From: Chamaecrista fasciculata | Lineage: Eukaryota; Streptophyta; Magnoliopsida; Fabales; Fabaceae | Assembly (NCBI GenBank): GCA_003254925.1 | Contig: QANZ01007353.1 | Location: 93,533 to 157,532 of the forward strand | Reading direction: 5' to 3' | DNA: 64,000 bases | Shown: piece by piece, positions 42,214-54,104 of the stretch | Position numbering within the stretch: position 1 is the stretch's first letter | Layout: the number at the start of each line of letters is the position of its first letter | The notes under the pieces: generated by a model | Database searches by the model: none | The model's input: the letters and a program-made list of their open reading frames with translations, nothing else | Told to the model about the DNA's origin: nothing | Made by a program: the position numbers and the translations under genes

Positions 42214-45200
42214 GAGCATAGATGTTAATCATGCCCAACTTGTCACAAATATAATCAACCCTTGCACCATTCAAGGCCTTCGTGAAGATGTCTCCTAGTT
42301 GCTTGCTTGTCTTGACAAATGTTGTAGTTATAAACTTTTCTTCAATCTTATCACGAACAAAATGACAGTCGATTTCAATATGTTTAGTTCGTTCATGAAA
42401 GACTGGGTTTGAAGCAATATGAATTGCAGCCTTGCTATCACACCACAACTTAGCAGGCAAAGAAACCTTCAAACCCACTTCTCTTGCTAGTTGATGTATC
42501 CACACGACTTCACTAACTATTTGTGCCATAGCTCGGTATTCAGATTCAGCACTAGAACGAGAGACAACACTTTGTTTCTTGCTTTTCCAAGAAATAAGAT
42601 TCTCCCCTACAAAGACACAATACCCTGTAGTAGATCTCCTATCTGCTTTAGACCTTGCCCAATCTGCATCAGAAAAGCATTCTATATTTGTATGCCCATT
42701 GTTACCATATAGTAGACCACGTCCTGGAGCTCCTTTCAAATAACAAAGAATCTGCTCCAAAGCTGCCCAATGTTGGACAGTTGGTGAAGACATGAACTAG
42801 CTGACTATGCTTACTGAGTAAGCAATGTCAGGACGGGTCACCGTGAGATAGTTCAGCTTCCCAATCAATCTCCTATATTTTTCAGGATCCTCAAATGGTT
42901 CTCCATCATCTTTCCAAAGTTGCACTCCTAGAGCCATTGGCGCACTACATGGCTTAGCTCCCAACTTCTCAGTCGCAGCTAGTAAATCAAGAACATGCTT
43001 CCTTTGGGACAAGAAGATACCCTTCTTGCTCCTTGCAATTTCAATTCCTAAAAAATACTTCAAAGACCCTAGATCCTTCGTTTGGAACTCAGACTGCAAG
43101 AAGGACTTGAGAGAAGAAATACCTGAATCATCATTACCAGTTATTATAATATCATCCACATACACAACCAAGAGAATTATGCCAGCTCCTGTTCGCCTAT
43201 AAAAGACAGAATGATCACATTTGCTTTTGGTTAACCTGTATTTTATAACTGCTTCACTGAATCTGCCAAACCAAGCCCGTGGACTCTGCTTCAAGCCATA
43301 TAGCGATTTGTTCAAACGACAAACCTTCCCGTGCTCCCCCTGAGCAACAAACCCAGGTGGTTGCTCCATATATACTTCCTCCTGAAGATCACCATGAAGG
43401 AAGGCATTTTTTATGTCTAATTGGTGTAAAGGCCACTGGTGAGATGCTGCCATAGAAATGAACAACCGAACAGATGTTAGTTTAGCAACAGGAGATAAAG
43501 TGTCAGAGTAATCAACCCCATATGTTTGAGCAAATCCTTTTGCAAGGCTTTTAAACGGGCCACAGAACCATCTAGATTAACTTTAACAGCAAATACCCAC
43601 TTGCAACCAATAGCCTTTTTGCCATCAGGTAAATCAACAAGAGCCCAAGTGTTATTTTCATCAAGAGTCATCTGCTCTTCCACCATGGCATCATGCCAAC
43701 CGGGGTGGGTCAAAGCTTCGTTCAAATTTTTAGGCAATGAAATCTGGTCTAAAGAGGCAACAAAACAACTAGAGTAAGAAGATAGATGGTCATAAGAAAC
43801 AAAAGAAGAAATAGGATACGTACACTAACGTTTACCTTTACAAAGAGCAATTGGATCGTTAACGGTTGGATCAGGCACAGACGGAATAGGATCCAACGAC
43901 GAAGAAGACGGTGGAGGGCATGAGTTTGAAGGAGGATTTGCACTTTTCCTCGGTTACCTAGAATAAACATTTTTAATAGGAGGACGAATAGGATGACGAA
44001 TAGCATCACAGATAGGTGATTGAGTACTAGAAACAGACGATTGAGACACAACATACACCAACAAATCATCTTCCTCCCTATCATCGGTATACACAGATGA
44101 GTAGGGAAAAAACGGGACAGATTCATGAAAGGTGACATCTTTAGAGATAAGATAGCGATTAAGACAGGGAGAGAAACACTGATACCCTTTTTGGACTCGA
44201 GAGTACCCAAGGAAGACACACTTGAGAGCTTTAGGATCAAGTTTAGTTATATGAGGACGACTATCACGGAAAAAAACAAGTACAACCAAAAATCCTAGGC
44301 TCAACAGGAAACAAAGACTTAGAGGGAAAAAGCACACTATAAGGGATGTCACCATTAAGAATGGAAGAGGGCATCCGATTAATCAAAAAACAGGTAGTGG
44401 ATACAGCATTAGCCCAAAAATTTTTAGGAACCTTCATTTGGAACAAAAGGGCTCTAGCTACTTCAAGTAGATGTTTATTCCTCTGTTCTGCCACTCCGTT
44501 TTGAGACGGAGTATCAACACATGATGATTCATGAAGAATGCCATTTTGCAACATATATGATTTAAATGATTCAGACAAATATTCTTTTGCATTATCACTA
44601 CGAAGTATGTGCACAGAGGTATTGAATTGAGTTTTAATTTCGGCACAAAAAGCACCAAAATGAGAAAATACTTCAGAACGATTTTTCATTAAATAAAGCC
44701 AAGTAACACGAGAATAGTCATCAACAAAAGTAACAAAATACTTAAATCCTGCCTTGGATACAACCGGACAGGGACCCCAAACATCAGAATGTACTAACTC
44801 AAACGAGGACGAAGCCCTTTTATTGACTCTAGGAACAGAAGGAAGACGATGATGTTTTGCAAACTGACATGACTCACAATCTAGAAAAGACAAATTATTA
44901 AACTGAGGAAAGACTCTCTTAAGTGATGACAAAGATGGATGACCCAACCGACAATGAGCTTCAAACGGAGTGAGGACACTCGAACAAGCAGTACTTCTAG
45001 GCAACTCAGGATCCAACACATATAGTCCTCCAAACACACGTCCTCTACCAATAATCTGTTTCGTCGAAAGATCCTGAAATAAACAATGATCAGGGAAAAA
45101 AGAGATAGAACAATTTAGAGCATGAGTGAGTTTACTAACAAATATGAGGTTGAAAGAAAAGTTCGGTAAACTCAACACAGAAGATAATGGTAAGGAGGAG

Positions 45201-46370
45201 GTTGGATTCACGGTTCTGGAACCAAGGACAAAAGAAGTAGAACCGTCTGCTATAGTAACATAGGAGGGAGTGGGATAAGACTCAAAAGTGGAAAAAAGTT
45301 TTGGATTACCTGTCATATGATCAGTGGCTCCTGAATCTATGACCCATTCTGAAGATGAAGACAATAGACATGTTAAATTACCTGAATCTACAATAGACAC
45401 ACTAGAAGCACGTGGTTCAACTATCACTGCTGTATTCTTGGCAGGTGAGGGTGCAGCTGCAACGATATTTGCAGATTGGGACCATTGTTGTTTGTTCAAA
45501 AGGTTCTGGCAATTGCGTTTCGTGTGGCCTAATTCATGGCAGTAAATAGCACTCAATAACTGAATCTTGACCTTGACCACCTAAACCACAAGCTCCTAAA
45601 TTTTGACCTCGACCGCCTGAACCACGACCTCCAAAATTCTGGCCTCGACCGCCTGAACCACGAGCTCCCCCTACGTTTTGACCATCACGATAATTTGAGC
45701 GACCTTGTTCACTTTGACCAACAAGGGCACTGACATTATTGACAAGTTGCGGTTGCTCACTCTCGTTATGAAGAACTCGAGTGAACGTTTCCTGAAGCGA
45801 AGTAATGTCAGAACCGGATAAAATCTAATATTTAACTGGCTCAAATTCCGGAGGGAGACCAGATATCCAACTCATGATTGCCATCTTCTCCCGCTGAGCC
45901 ATCTGCACCTTTATGTCAGTAGAGAAAGGCAACAAAGCATTCAACTCTTCATAAGTCTTTTTGAAATCCAAAAAATATTTAGTAACAGACTTGTCTCCTT
46001 TTTCAGGACGATAAAAAGACTTACACACATTATAAATGTGAGTAATATTAGCCTGGCCAGAATAAATAAATTCTAAATATTCCATCAAATCTTTAATATA
46101 ATCACAGTGACTGGTGTAACCAATAATCTCGGAGCTAATAGAGTTCCGTATTTGTAAAAATAGTTTCGAATCATCTTGTAGCCAAGTTTCCCTCGTGTTG
46201 CCAGTAGGAGGACTTTCGGTAAGGTGACCATATTTTCCAATGCTCCTCAAATAAAGGCGAATAGTCTTAGCCCAATCGAAATAATTCGAAGTCGTAAGCT
46301 TGTGCTCTGTAATTCTCGAACTCATGGGAACAATGTCACTCATCAGAACATGTTGTTTTTCTTCTGCCAT
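42206..46370 (-). pseudogene. Copia gag-pol polyprotein, broken
   Basis: The gag start is ATG 46370 (MAEEKQHVLMSD), followed by a UBN2-type Gag with YFDWAKTIRLYL near 46280. The zinc-knuckle remnant YCHELGHTKRNC is near 45530. Protease WVIDSGATDHM is near 45330. Integrase has HCRLGHP and C-x2-C near 44960-44870, HSDVWGP near 44790 and D-D-E core residues to about 44450. RT has the YVDD site at 43151-43162. RNase H has DADWA, SAESEYRA and DSKAAIHIA between 42680 and 42400. Breaks include in-frame TAG at 45825-45827, a one-base insertion near 45545 in the knuckle, frameshifts near 44270, 43950 and 43540, and TAG at 42797-42799. The copy cannot make a working polyprotein. Confidence 0.95.
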
Positions 46371-46480
46371 CACGATTGTAGAACCAACAAACCAAGAAAG
46401 AAGCCAAACAAAACAAAGAAACAAAGAAAAGAGTGCCCTATTTATATACCCTGGCTCATAACCCACAGGTCCCAAGATCG

Positions 46481-46498
46481 AACCTGGCTCTGATACCA
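46481..46498 (-). promoter_or_regulatory. Copia primer-binding site (initiator tRNA-Met type)
   Basis: TGGTATCAGAGCCAGGTT on the minus strand, abutting the 5' LTR without a spacer, complementary to the 3' end of initiator methionine tRNA. Confidence 0.92.
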
Positions 46499-46726
46499 TG
46501 TTAACCAAAATAGTATCTTGATCTTATTGAATAAAGAGTGCCTTATTTATTATATACACCAAAAAGATAATAATAAGAAAACTAATTAACACCTTAATAT
46601 TAAAGATCCTAACTAATCCCTATAAACCAGAAATATAATAACAGAAATATCCTAACTAAATATATTCAAGATACTAAATATATATTTATATATTCAAGAT
46701 ACTAAATATATAAATATATCCTAACA
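46499..46726 (-). repeat. Copia 5' LTR
   Basis: TGTTAGGATA...TTGGTTAACA on the minus strand. Contains a duplicated ~25-bp phrase (ATATTCAAGATACTAAATAT). Confidence 0.93.
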
Positions 46727-46731
46727 AATGT

Positions 46732-47079
46732 CTTGATATTTTTTTTTATGAAGTTTTTATATTAATTTGAAAAACACGATTCGCTAACTAAAGAAATTCA
46801 AGTAAAATTCTGAAATGGTTATGCTTAACACACTAATCATTTTGAAAAGTGGAACTAAAATATTTACCAATAAATAAAATTAAATAAAATAATTTATTCA
46901 ATTTTCTCCAACAAAACCAAGCTTTCAGATAATATTCATGATGTAAGAGAACAAAAATTAATAATTTAATTTTAAAAACATAATTATAAGTAGTTTAAAA
47001 CTATAAAGCATAACTAGTTGATTATTTAAAAAATGGTGTCGTATTTGCACCAAGTACATGTTTGTACACATATTCATAT
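46732..47079. other. A+T-rich intergenic sequence
   Basis: No gene seen. Confidence 0.5.
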
Positions 47080-47263
47080 GGGTCTTTCTAACATGTGCCC
47101 TAAAGGGCACATGTTAAGGTTTCTTTTTATTGGTCGAGTGAATTTTTAAACATTAAAAATTATCTTTTAAATGATTTTCGTAGATTTCAAGATATGAGAT
47201 GCTCTACTAACCAATCATAAGAAACCTTAAAATGTGCCCTAAGGACACATGTTAGATAAATCT
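47080..47263. mobile_element. Short foldback MITE with perfect 9-bp target duplication
   Basis: Inverted arms GGGTCTTTCTAACATGTGCC / ...GACACATGTTAGATAAATCT, about 50 bp each. Flanks TATTCATAT (47071-47079) and TATTCATAT (47264-47272). Each arm contains its own small hairpin, GTGCCCTAAAGGGCAC. Confidence 0.88.
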
Positions 47264-47272
47264 TATTCATAT

Positions 47273-48650
47273 TACGGTCTAAGTAAAAATTAATCTCATC
47301 CGAGCCAAGAGTGAATAGTTAAAGTTATCCCAACAATGTTGACTCCAAAACTCAAATTTAGATCCCTCAACCTAGAGTACTGCAAATCGTTTACCTTACA
47401 CCAAACACTTGTTGATTATTTAATTTTATTTTTGTTATATTAAAATTTCATTCTTTTAGATTAGTAAGCAAAATTTTCATACTTTTACAAAAAAAATAAT
47501 ATAAAGTTATATTTTATAACTTTATATTTAAATAAATATTGTCATACTCGAACTCTATAATTTTTAAAATTATTCCTTTCTCATACCCTATTTGCATCCG
47601 TGCAAATATCGATACCCTACAAGTACAACATAAGTTTAAAGTTTCTATTAAAAATATCATTTGAACTTAACAACATTTAAAGTCACATTAAATTCAATAT
47701 TAAACTCAGGTAACATCTTTAATAAAAAGAAAATTTTAAAATTATGTTTTTCATAATTCAATCAATGAATAAAATAAATTCCATGCAAATGGTTAATTTA
47801 GCACCTATAAAGCATGGACATTTTATTTCGAGAACTTGTTAGACACGTGTCCGATACTCGTACGATACATATTTATAAGTTTCAGAATATAAAATTAATT
47901 TTTTGTGACTTTAACATGAAAAAAAAATAATAATAATACATATGATATATATTATGAATAAATATTATAATTTTTTATCAAAATTTATGAATTTTTAATT
48001 ATCTTTATATATAATTATATGTTATATTATATAATTTTAAGAATTTAATGTGGTATGGATGTATCTGTATCACTGTTCATGTTTCATAGTTTAGCACTCA
48101 TGATCAACTAATTATTTTTAGTAAAAAAGAAAAATTGACCGTGGTCAAAAACAGAAAAAGGTGCCGACATGAAAATCAATATCATTAGTTTGATCTGCTG
48201 TAATATAATGGAAGAACTGAAGAAAGAAAGAAAGTAAAGATGTGAATGAAATGAAATGGAGGTGATCATCTGACAGAAGCAAAGTCACACAAGTTTAGAT
48301 ATTCATGGCAGAAAAGAATCGTATTAGAGATGAATAAAGTCACTGTGATGCCAGAACATATATACATTCATTTTACATATAATAATAATATATCATTATC
48401 TTATTATCTATGTTATATATATATATATATGCCACAAAAAGACAATTCTCACACCTCTCTTAAATCATGATCATATCACTATGTCTATATATAACATTAA
48501 TTCACAGTACAACAAGCAGCTTATATATGTCCAAACTATACAACAAAATGAAATGTGATAAAGATTGCACATCATAACATACCACTGCATCCACTAATCA
48601 CATACCACTGTATTGGATATGCAACAAACGTCAAAGTATAAAGTTCATTC
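47273..48650. other. A+T-rich intergenic sequence
   Basis: No gene seen. Contains the dispersed repeat at 47835-48100 and a TA microsatellite near 48413-48430. Confidence 0.45.
47835..48100. repeat. Dispersed repeat, copy 2
   Basis: Matches 37850-38135 in direct orientation (ATACATATTTATAAGTTTCA, ATAAAATTAATTTTTTGTGA). The left end has GACACGTGTCCGATAC. Confidence 0.7.
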
Positions 48651-48654
48651 CATA

Positions 48655-48915
48655 TTTTTTCTCAGTTTTCAATCTAATCTTATATTTCTCTCTTTTTTTT
48701 TTTATAAATTTGGTCATATCTTTTTTTTACTAAGTTTGGTCACATATCTTTTGATTAAATTGTAAAAGGTTCTACTGTTAATCTTACTTAAAACTATTGG
48801 CTTGTGAGATCAATATCCAAAAATATGGGATCAAAAAGAAAAAAAAATATACAATAGAAAATTGGGAATTGAATAAAATAAATAAGATCAAATTTATACT
48901 TTAGCTTGCCAGAAA
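48655..48915. repeat. Worn MITE of the GGTCAAAGTGCAC family
   Basis: Palindromic TTGGTCACATATCTTTTGAT / ATATGGGATCAAAAAG phrases around a centre near 48790; ends eroded. Confidence 0.45.
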
Positions 48916-48951
48916 ATTAAATTATGTAAGAAAATGATACTAAAACTTAAA

Positions 48952-49871
48952 GGTCAAAAACTCAAATTCATTGTAAATGTACAGGGTAGATTTCAAGCTG
49001 ACCATAAATATTTTACTTTTTCTAGATTAATCCTATATATTTTTATAATTTTTCAAATTAGTTCCAAACATATGAACAAGGCAGTCAAGATCTAGATTTA
49101 AATCGTAAGATCGTACGATCTTACGATCTTGCAAGGCCAATTCTAGTTAAATCGGATGCAGGATCGATTTTGACCAAGATTTGAGTAAGATCTAGATTTA
49201 AATCGTAAGATCGGTAAGATCGTACGATCTTACCGATCTTACCGATCTTGTAAATTTTTTTTTAAGATTTTTTTTTTAAAAAAAAAGACCCAAAAACNTA
49301 CACATAAATAGATATTAGTAATTGTTTATATGATTTATATAATATTTTTTTAGGAAATTCATAGGATCTTACGATCCTCGATTTGATCTTACGATTCGAT
49401 CTATCTTATGCTCCTTCCGATCTTGAGTAAGATCTCGATCTTGACTGCATTGCATATGAATACATATATATGTAATCATATTTATTTAATTTGTTTTAAA
49501 TTCAAATACGACGAATTTAAAGTTAACATTTTTTTTCACAAGTATTTTCTCCATCTAGTTAAGGTCGTCAACATATGAGATTAAAGTAGGTCTAGAACGT
49601 AAGTCGCTCGTCTCAGTCAAATAAATAAAGTTGATCATATTTCTCTAATTTCAATTCCGAATGCAAATTCCATACTATGTTTTAACTCCTGAAAAAAAAA
49701 ATTCCTGTTAAGTTAAAACTTAAAACCATTGGCAAAAAATAAGGTAAAATCATGTCCCAAAATTAAATTTAGAATCAAATTGAAAAATACTGAAACATAT
49801 AACTTCAATAAAATATTTATGACCAATTTGAAATCTACTCCATACATTTAGATCTAATTGAAATTTGGACC
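48952..49871. mobile_element. Mutator-type MITE with perfect 9-bp target duplication, hosting a hAT MITE
   Basis: Ends GGTCAAAAACTCAAATTC and the inverted GAAATTTGGACC. Flanks AAACTTAAA (48943-48951) and AAACTTAAA (49872-49880) match exactly. Without the nested element it is about 536 bp. It carries two diverged direct copies of the shared ~130-bp unit (about 49495-49590 and 49630-49745). Confidence 0.9.
49077..49452. mobile_element. hAT MITE made of GATC palindromes, nested
   Basis: Ends CAAGGCAGTCAAGATC and the inverted GATCTTGACTGCATTG. Flanks CATATGAA (49069-49076) and CATATGAA (49453-49460) are an 8-bp hAT duplication. The interior is a series of nested palindromes such as GATCGTACGATC and AAGATCGGTAAGATC. 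One ambiguous base at 49298. Confidence 0.9.
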
Positions 49872-49880
49872 AAACTTAAA

Positions 49881-50679
49881 AGTCACACAGAATATATATC
49901 GTTTACAAGCGTGTGTGTGTGTATATATACACATAAATATATGCATCTACAACTATTCCGCATTTAGTGTAACAAAGGTATTTCTTTTTTAATTAAGCTA
50001 CTACTTTCGTATTCTTTTAAACGAATTAAACTTAAGTTAGTTCTACCAAAAAAAGAAATAAAAAATTAATTTTTACTTCAAATATAATAAATTAATTACC
50101 TTCGATCGTTTTCTACTTTTTCATAATTGAAAGAAATTTCAAGAAACTTGATTATATCTTCTAATGTACAAACTTATAAACTTGTAAGATTTCATTCTCT
50201 AGCTAAACTATCACCAACCCGACAAAAATTAGCTTCAGATCAGCTTCAACTATCATTGTAATTAAAAGTTGAGAATAAGATTAAAAATAGAGACTGAAAG
50301 TAATAAAGTAACAGGAAAAGAAAAAAAAAAATAAATCATAAAGTTTCACGTCCATACATATATAGATGTTACATTGCACAAAGTTATAAGTAATTTCCCA
50401 AAATAATGAAGTTGGAACTCTAACTTGAAGAGGCCAGCCACTTAGCTTTATGACAGCAACACAGGCTAAAAATAGCTATATATATTATACATTTAAATAC
50501 ATAGCTTTTGAATAGCTATATATTAACACAACATTTATATACATAGCTTTTCAATAGCTAGCTATGTATAACTATCTCAAGCAAAGTATAGAACAAAGAA
50601 AAACTCAAACGAAAATGACATGTTAACTAGTCAGTATATACAAGAGATTCTCACATCTTCTGATCATTCAATATATATA
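49881..50679. other. A+T-rich intergenic sequence
   Basis: No gene seen. A GTGTGTGTGTATATATACAC stretch at about 49910-49930, and AATAGCTATATAT repeats near 50470-50560. Confidence 0.5.
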
Positions 50680-50687
50680 TATATAAC

Positions 50688-51215
50688 CCAGGTTATTAAA
50701 ACTGGACCGGCCATTGAACCGGCCGAAGGAGGGGTTCAAGGTTCAATGGTTCAACCAGGGTCCAACCGGGGTCAGACCGTTGACAAATAAATAAATTAAA
50801 AATAATAAAAAAAAACCTATATATGATAAAATTTTATTTCAAATATTCATAATTAGGTTACAAAATACAATTATAACATTAATATATTAATACAATTTTC
50901 ATAAATTAACATGAATTAATATAGAGATAATAAATTTTCATAATGTTCAACAATATAATATCATCAAGTGACATTTTATGATCACTTTCTCTATCAAATT
51001 TTGGTTCATAATCAACATCTAATATTTGACCCATAATTATAAAAAAAGACCAAAAAAAGAAAATAAAAAAATAAACCAGGACCGGTTCAACCGGTTTGCC
51101 TCCGGTTTAGGCCGGTTCCCTCCGGTTCTCTGTCTGGCCGGTTATTAAGACGACTCAGACCGGCCTAATGGCCGGTTCCCGATTCAACCGGTCCGGTCCG
51201 GTTTTAATAACTCTG
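50688..51215. mobile_element. hAT MITE, CCGG-rich ends, 8-bp target duplication
   Basis: Ends CCAGGTTATTAAAACTGGAC and the inverted GTCCGGTTTTAATAACTCTG. Flanks TATATAAC (50680-50687) and TATATAAC (51216-51223). The GC-rich termini hold many GGCCGGTT/AACCGGCC motifs; the centre is A+T-rich. Confidence 0.9.
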
Positions 51216-51344
51216 TATATAACACATATATGGGACCCACTGATGAATCTTGTAAAGAATCACTAATTATCTTGCAAAGAACCCCATGCAAGTTTAGCAA
51301 TCCAATATATAGACAAATAGATTAACTAATGAGTAATTTAAACT

Positions 51345-51575
51345 TAAAATATCATCGAGTTATCAATTCAATCTTTGAAAAATTAAAATACACAGTTTAG
51401 CCTTTAAAAAATTATATGGTATACTTTTTAGTTGTTTTTATAAACAAAAGAGTATAGCGTATGATTCTTTTAGAGACTAAAGAGTATATTGTTAGAATCG
51501 TTCAGAGATTAAATTGTTAATTCAAAATTTTCTAAAAACTGAATTGTTAATTTAGTCGATAATTAAAATCCACCA
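51345..51575. repeat. Worn MITE related to 52691-52956
   Basis: TCAATTCAATCTTTGAAAAA and the inverted TTTTCTAAAAACTGAATTG, with TTTAGAGACTAAAxxG in between. No target duplication. Confidence 0.45.
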
Positions 51576-52681
51576 AAATTCTATGGTACACTCATACTGA
51601 TGTGCCTTTTAGAACAAGCATAACATACTAGGATGAAGCCTACATACGTTGGCCAAAAAAAAAAAAGAAGCCTACATACAATATGATGTATCATAGTATA
51701 GGTTTATAACAAAGCCAAATGCAAGTTCAAGAGCTTATCAAACATTCAAATGTTGAAAGAATATCCCAAGAAAACAAGACAAGAAGATAGCGCCAAAACA
51801 TGCTACCAAAATTTCAATCTCCATGCCCTAACTAGCTGGGACACAAAATTAAACCTTTCAGGGTTCTAAAAGAATATTTCTGAATTCAGCTTTTACTAGC
51901 ATTTATATATATGCAAAAGGTTTAATTTGATATTAAACAAGGAATATTATTGATAAATTAATCTAATGATCAAAACTCCCGGCCGGCCGGCCGGCCGGCT
52001 CTAACTGTGCCTGTGTTATTCGCCGAGTAATACATTGCTTCTACAACGTTATTTAGGGTTTGTTGCAGATATTAGCTCTAGAATGTACAAGAATTCAATG
52101 GTACAAACAAACCATTCTCTATAACAAGCAAGGATATTCATTAATGAAGTGTAAATTTTTCTTTTTCCAAACAGCATTCTGGTATTACAGTTACACCACT
52201 GAAGGCACACCAAAATAAAATGTATATATATTCATATGCACATGTTAAATTCGACCAACATAGATATAATGTTTTTTTTATGGACAATAAAAAGGGGGCA
52301 TCATGTGCAAGCATTGAATATAGACAATGTTTCATTTTTCTTTCTTTAAAGAGTGAAGAATCTATCAAAAAAAAAATTTAGACATGTATATCTGCAGCTT
52401 CTGCAACAACAATAAAGAATTGAAAAGGGCAAGAAGGAATTTCCAACAACAATTATCCTGGCAGAGATGACAAGCTATGAAGAAACAATGAACCAGACAC
52501 ATGATGGGGATTAGTATTTTAAAATTAAAGGATAATTAAAACAATTCATTAATTGAGGAATTAATGCAAAGCAAAGCAAAATAATAAGCACAAATGCAAG
52601 AAACTAAGATCCTCAAGTGTTGGTTAAGGTGGAAGCATCAAAGAAAGTGAAAAAATGGGCACACAGTCTTCTTGATCCTAA
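51576..52681. other. Intergenic, no gene seen
   Basis: A+T-rich, with an isolated (CCGG)n run at 51979-51999. Short frames such as 52141-52368 show no family resemblance. Confidence 0.5.
51979..51999. repeat. (CCGG)n microsatellite
   Basis: CCGGCCGGCCGGCCGGCCGG in an otherwise A+T-rich stretch. Confidence 0.9.
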
Positions 52682-52690
52682 TAATATCTT

Positions 52691-52956
52691 GAGTAAACTA
52701 ACAATTTGATTCCTGAAAGATCATCGAGCTGACAACTCAGTCCCTAAAAGATTAAATATACATTTAGTCCCTAAAAGATCAAAATGGTATACTTTTTAGT
52801 CCCTGAGAGATTAAATGGTGTACTATTAAGTCCATAAAAGGAACTAATATTAATATACCATTTTGATCTTTTAGAGACTAAACCATACATTTCAATCTTT
52901 TAAGGACTGAATTGTCAGTTCGGTGATCTTTCAGTGACCAAATTGTTAGTTTACTC
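52691..52956. mobile_element. Mutator-type MITE with perfect 9-bp target duplication
   Basis: Ends GAGTAAACTAACAATTTG and the exact inverse CAAATTGTTAGTTTACTC. Flanks TAATATCTT (52682-52690) and TAATATCTT (52957-52965). The interior is a near-perfect palindrome of TTTAGTCCCTAAAAGATCAA phrases. It is the best-preserved copy of this family in the window. Confidence 0.93.
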
Positions 52957-52965
52957 TAATATCTT

Positions 52966-53495
52966 TGTCTCAAGTGGCATCTATCTAAGATGAAATTATA
53001 AGAAATCTCACATAACATCCTTCTTAATTTTATCTTTCACAAACTAAATATGTACAAATTATATGACTCATGAATATATCAAAGTAGACAAATAGAGTAT
53101 ATATCAAAGTGGACAATGAAGATGACCTTACAACTACTTTCTAAGCTAGAGTCTAGAGCATAGCAGCATTTATTTACTTAGGTACTCATCCAAAACCTAT
53201 AAAGTTGGAAACTTGAGGTGCCAATAATGTAATATTAGCTTCCCAAGAGTGAATATCATGAAAATAGCATATGATGCTTGTATAAACAAAAGGAAGCTAG
53301 CACGCCCAATACTATGTACAGAAATAACAAGTTTGTATTAAAATATACAAAAAAAAAAAAAATTAGAACTTCCGTGAGATGAATAATACTTTACACTGTA
53401 TTTCACCTTTTTAAGAAATTAAACTCAGAGAAGGATAAAAAAAGGATGGAAATGGAAAACTAAAGTCACCAGTAGCTAAGAAAAAGCAAACAGTA

Positions 53496-53529
<34 letters not shown>

Positions 53530-54104
53530 AATCTGGTACTGATAACAGTGCATATGCGAGCAAAATTTGAGCTTTCTTTCTTCTTCTTTTTTTCCAGTTT
53601 TATTTATAAATTCCAGTTAATTTGGGAGTTGAATATTTATGTAGATATATTGATCATTTCATGGAATGACAAAGGGCAAATTAATGAGAAGTAAGAGAAG
53701 CTAGCTAGGAGAAATGATGGAAGAGTGAAAGAGTGACACATTTGCAATTAATAAGAATACAAAGCCCAGATCGATGAAAATATTAATTAATTTGCCAAAA
53801 GTTCCTCCCATCATTCTGATTAGTAAAAGAAGAAAGAAAAAACCTAGCTAGCTAGCTTACAAATTCATGGACCTGGATCTATAAAAGCACTATAGTGCAA
53901 CTACAATATAATGGAGTGGGAGAAAAAAACAGTTTAGAGAAAGAAAGTATCAGAGTTGTGTAAGTCCACAAACACCTTCTTTCCTTAATTGTTCATCTCT
54001 CTCTGCATTACACTGTAGTGACACTAACACATTTCTCATCTCTTTCTTACTCTAAAGTGCAATGCATTTTATAATCTCAAATTCATTAATGCCAATGAAA
54101 CAAT
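52966..54104. other. Intergenic, including the LRP1 3' UTR
   Basis: No other gene seen. TA microsatellite at about 53496-53524. The last ~150-200 bases before 54105 are probably the LRP1 3' UTR. Confidence 0.5.

Larger units (their letters stand above)
41984..46726 (-). mobile_element. Ty1-copia LTR retrotransposon, structurally complete
   Basis: A 4.74-kb element with LTRs of 228 bp (46499-46726, 5') and 215 bp (41984-42198, 3'), both bounded by TGTTA...TAACA. The 5-bp target duplication AATGT is at 41979-41983 and 46727-46731. A primer-binding site lies directly at the 5' LTR and a polypurine tract directly at the 3' LTR. Domain order gag, protease, integrase, RT, RNase H identifies Ty1-copia. 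The coding region is broken in many places. Indels between LTRs indicate an insertion of some age. Confidence 0.96.

Noticed and set aside
46481-46498. tRNA-like sequence TGGTATCAGAGCCAGGTT
   Set aside because: It is the retrotransposon primer-binding site, not a tRNA gene; no cloverleaf surrounds it.
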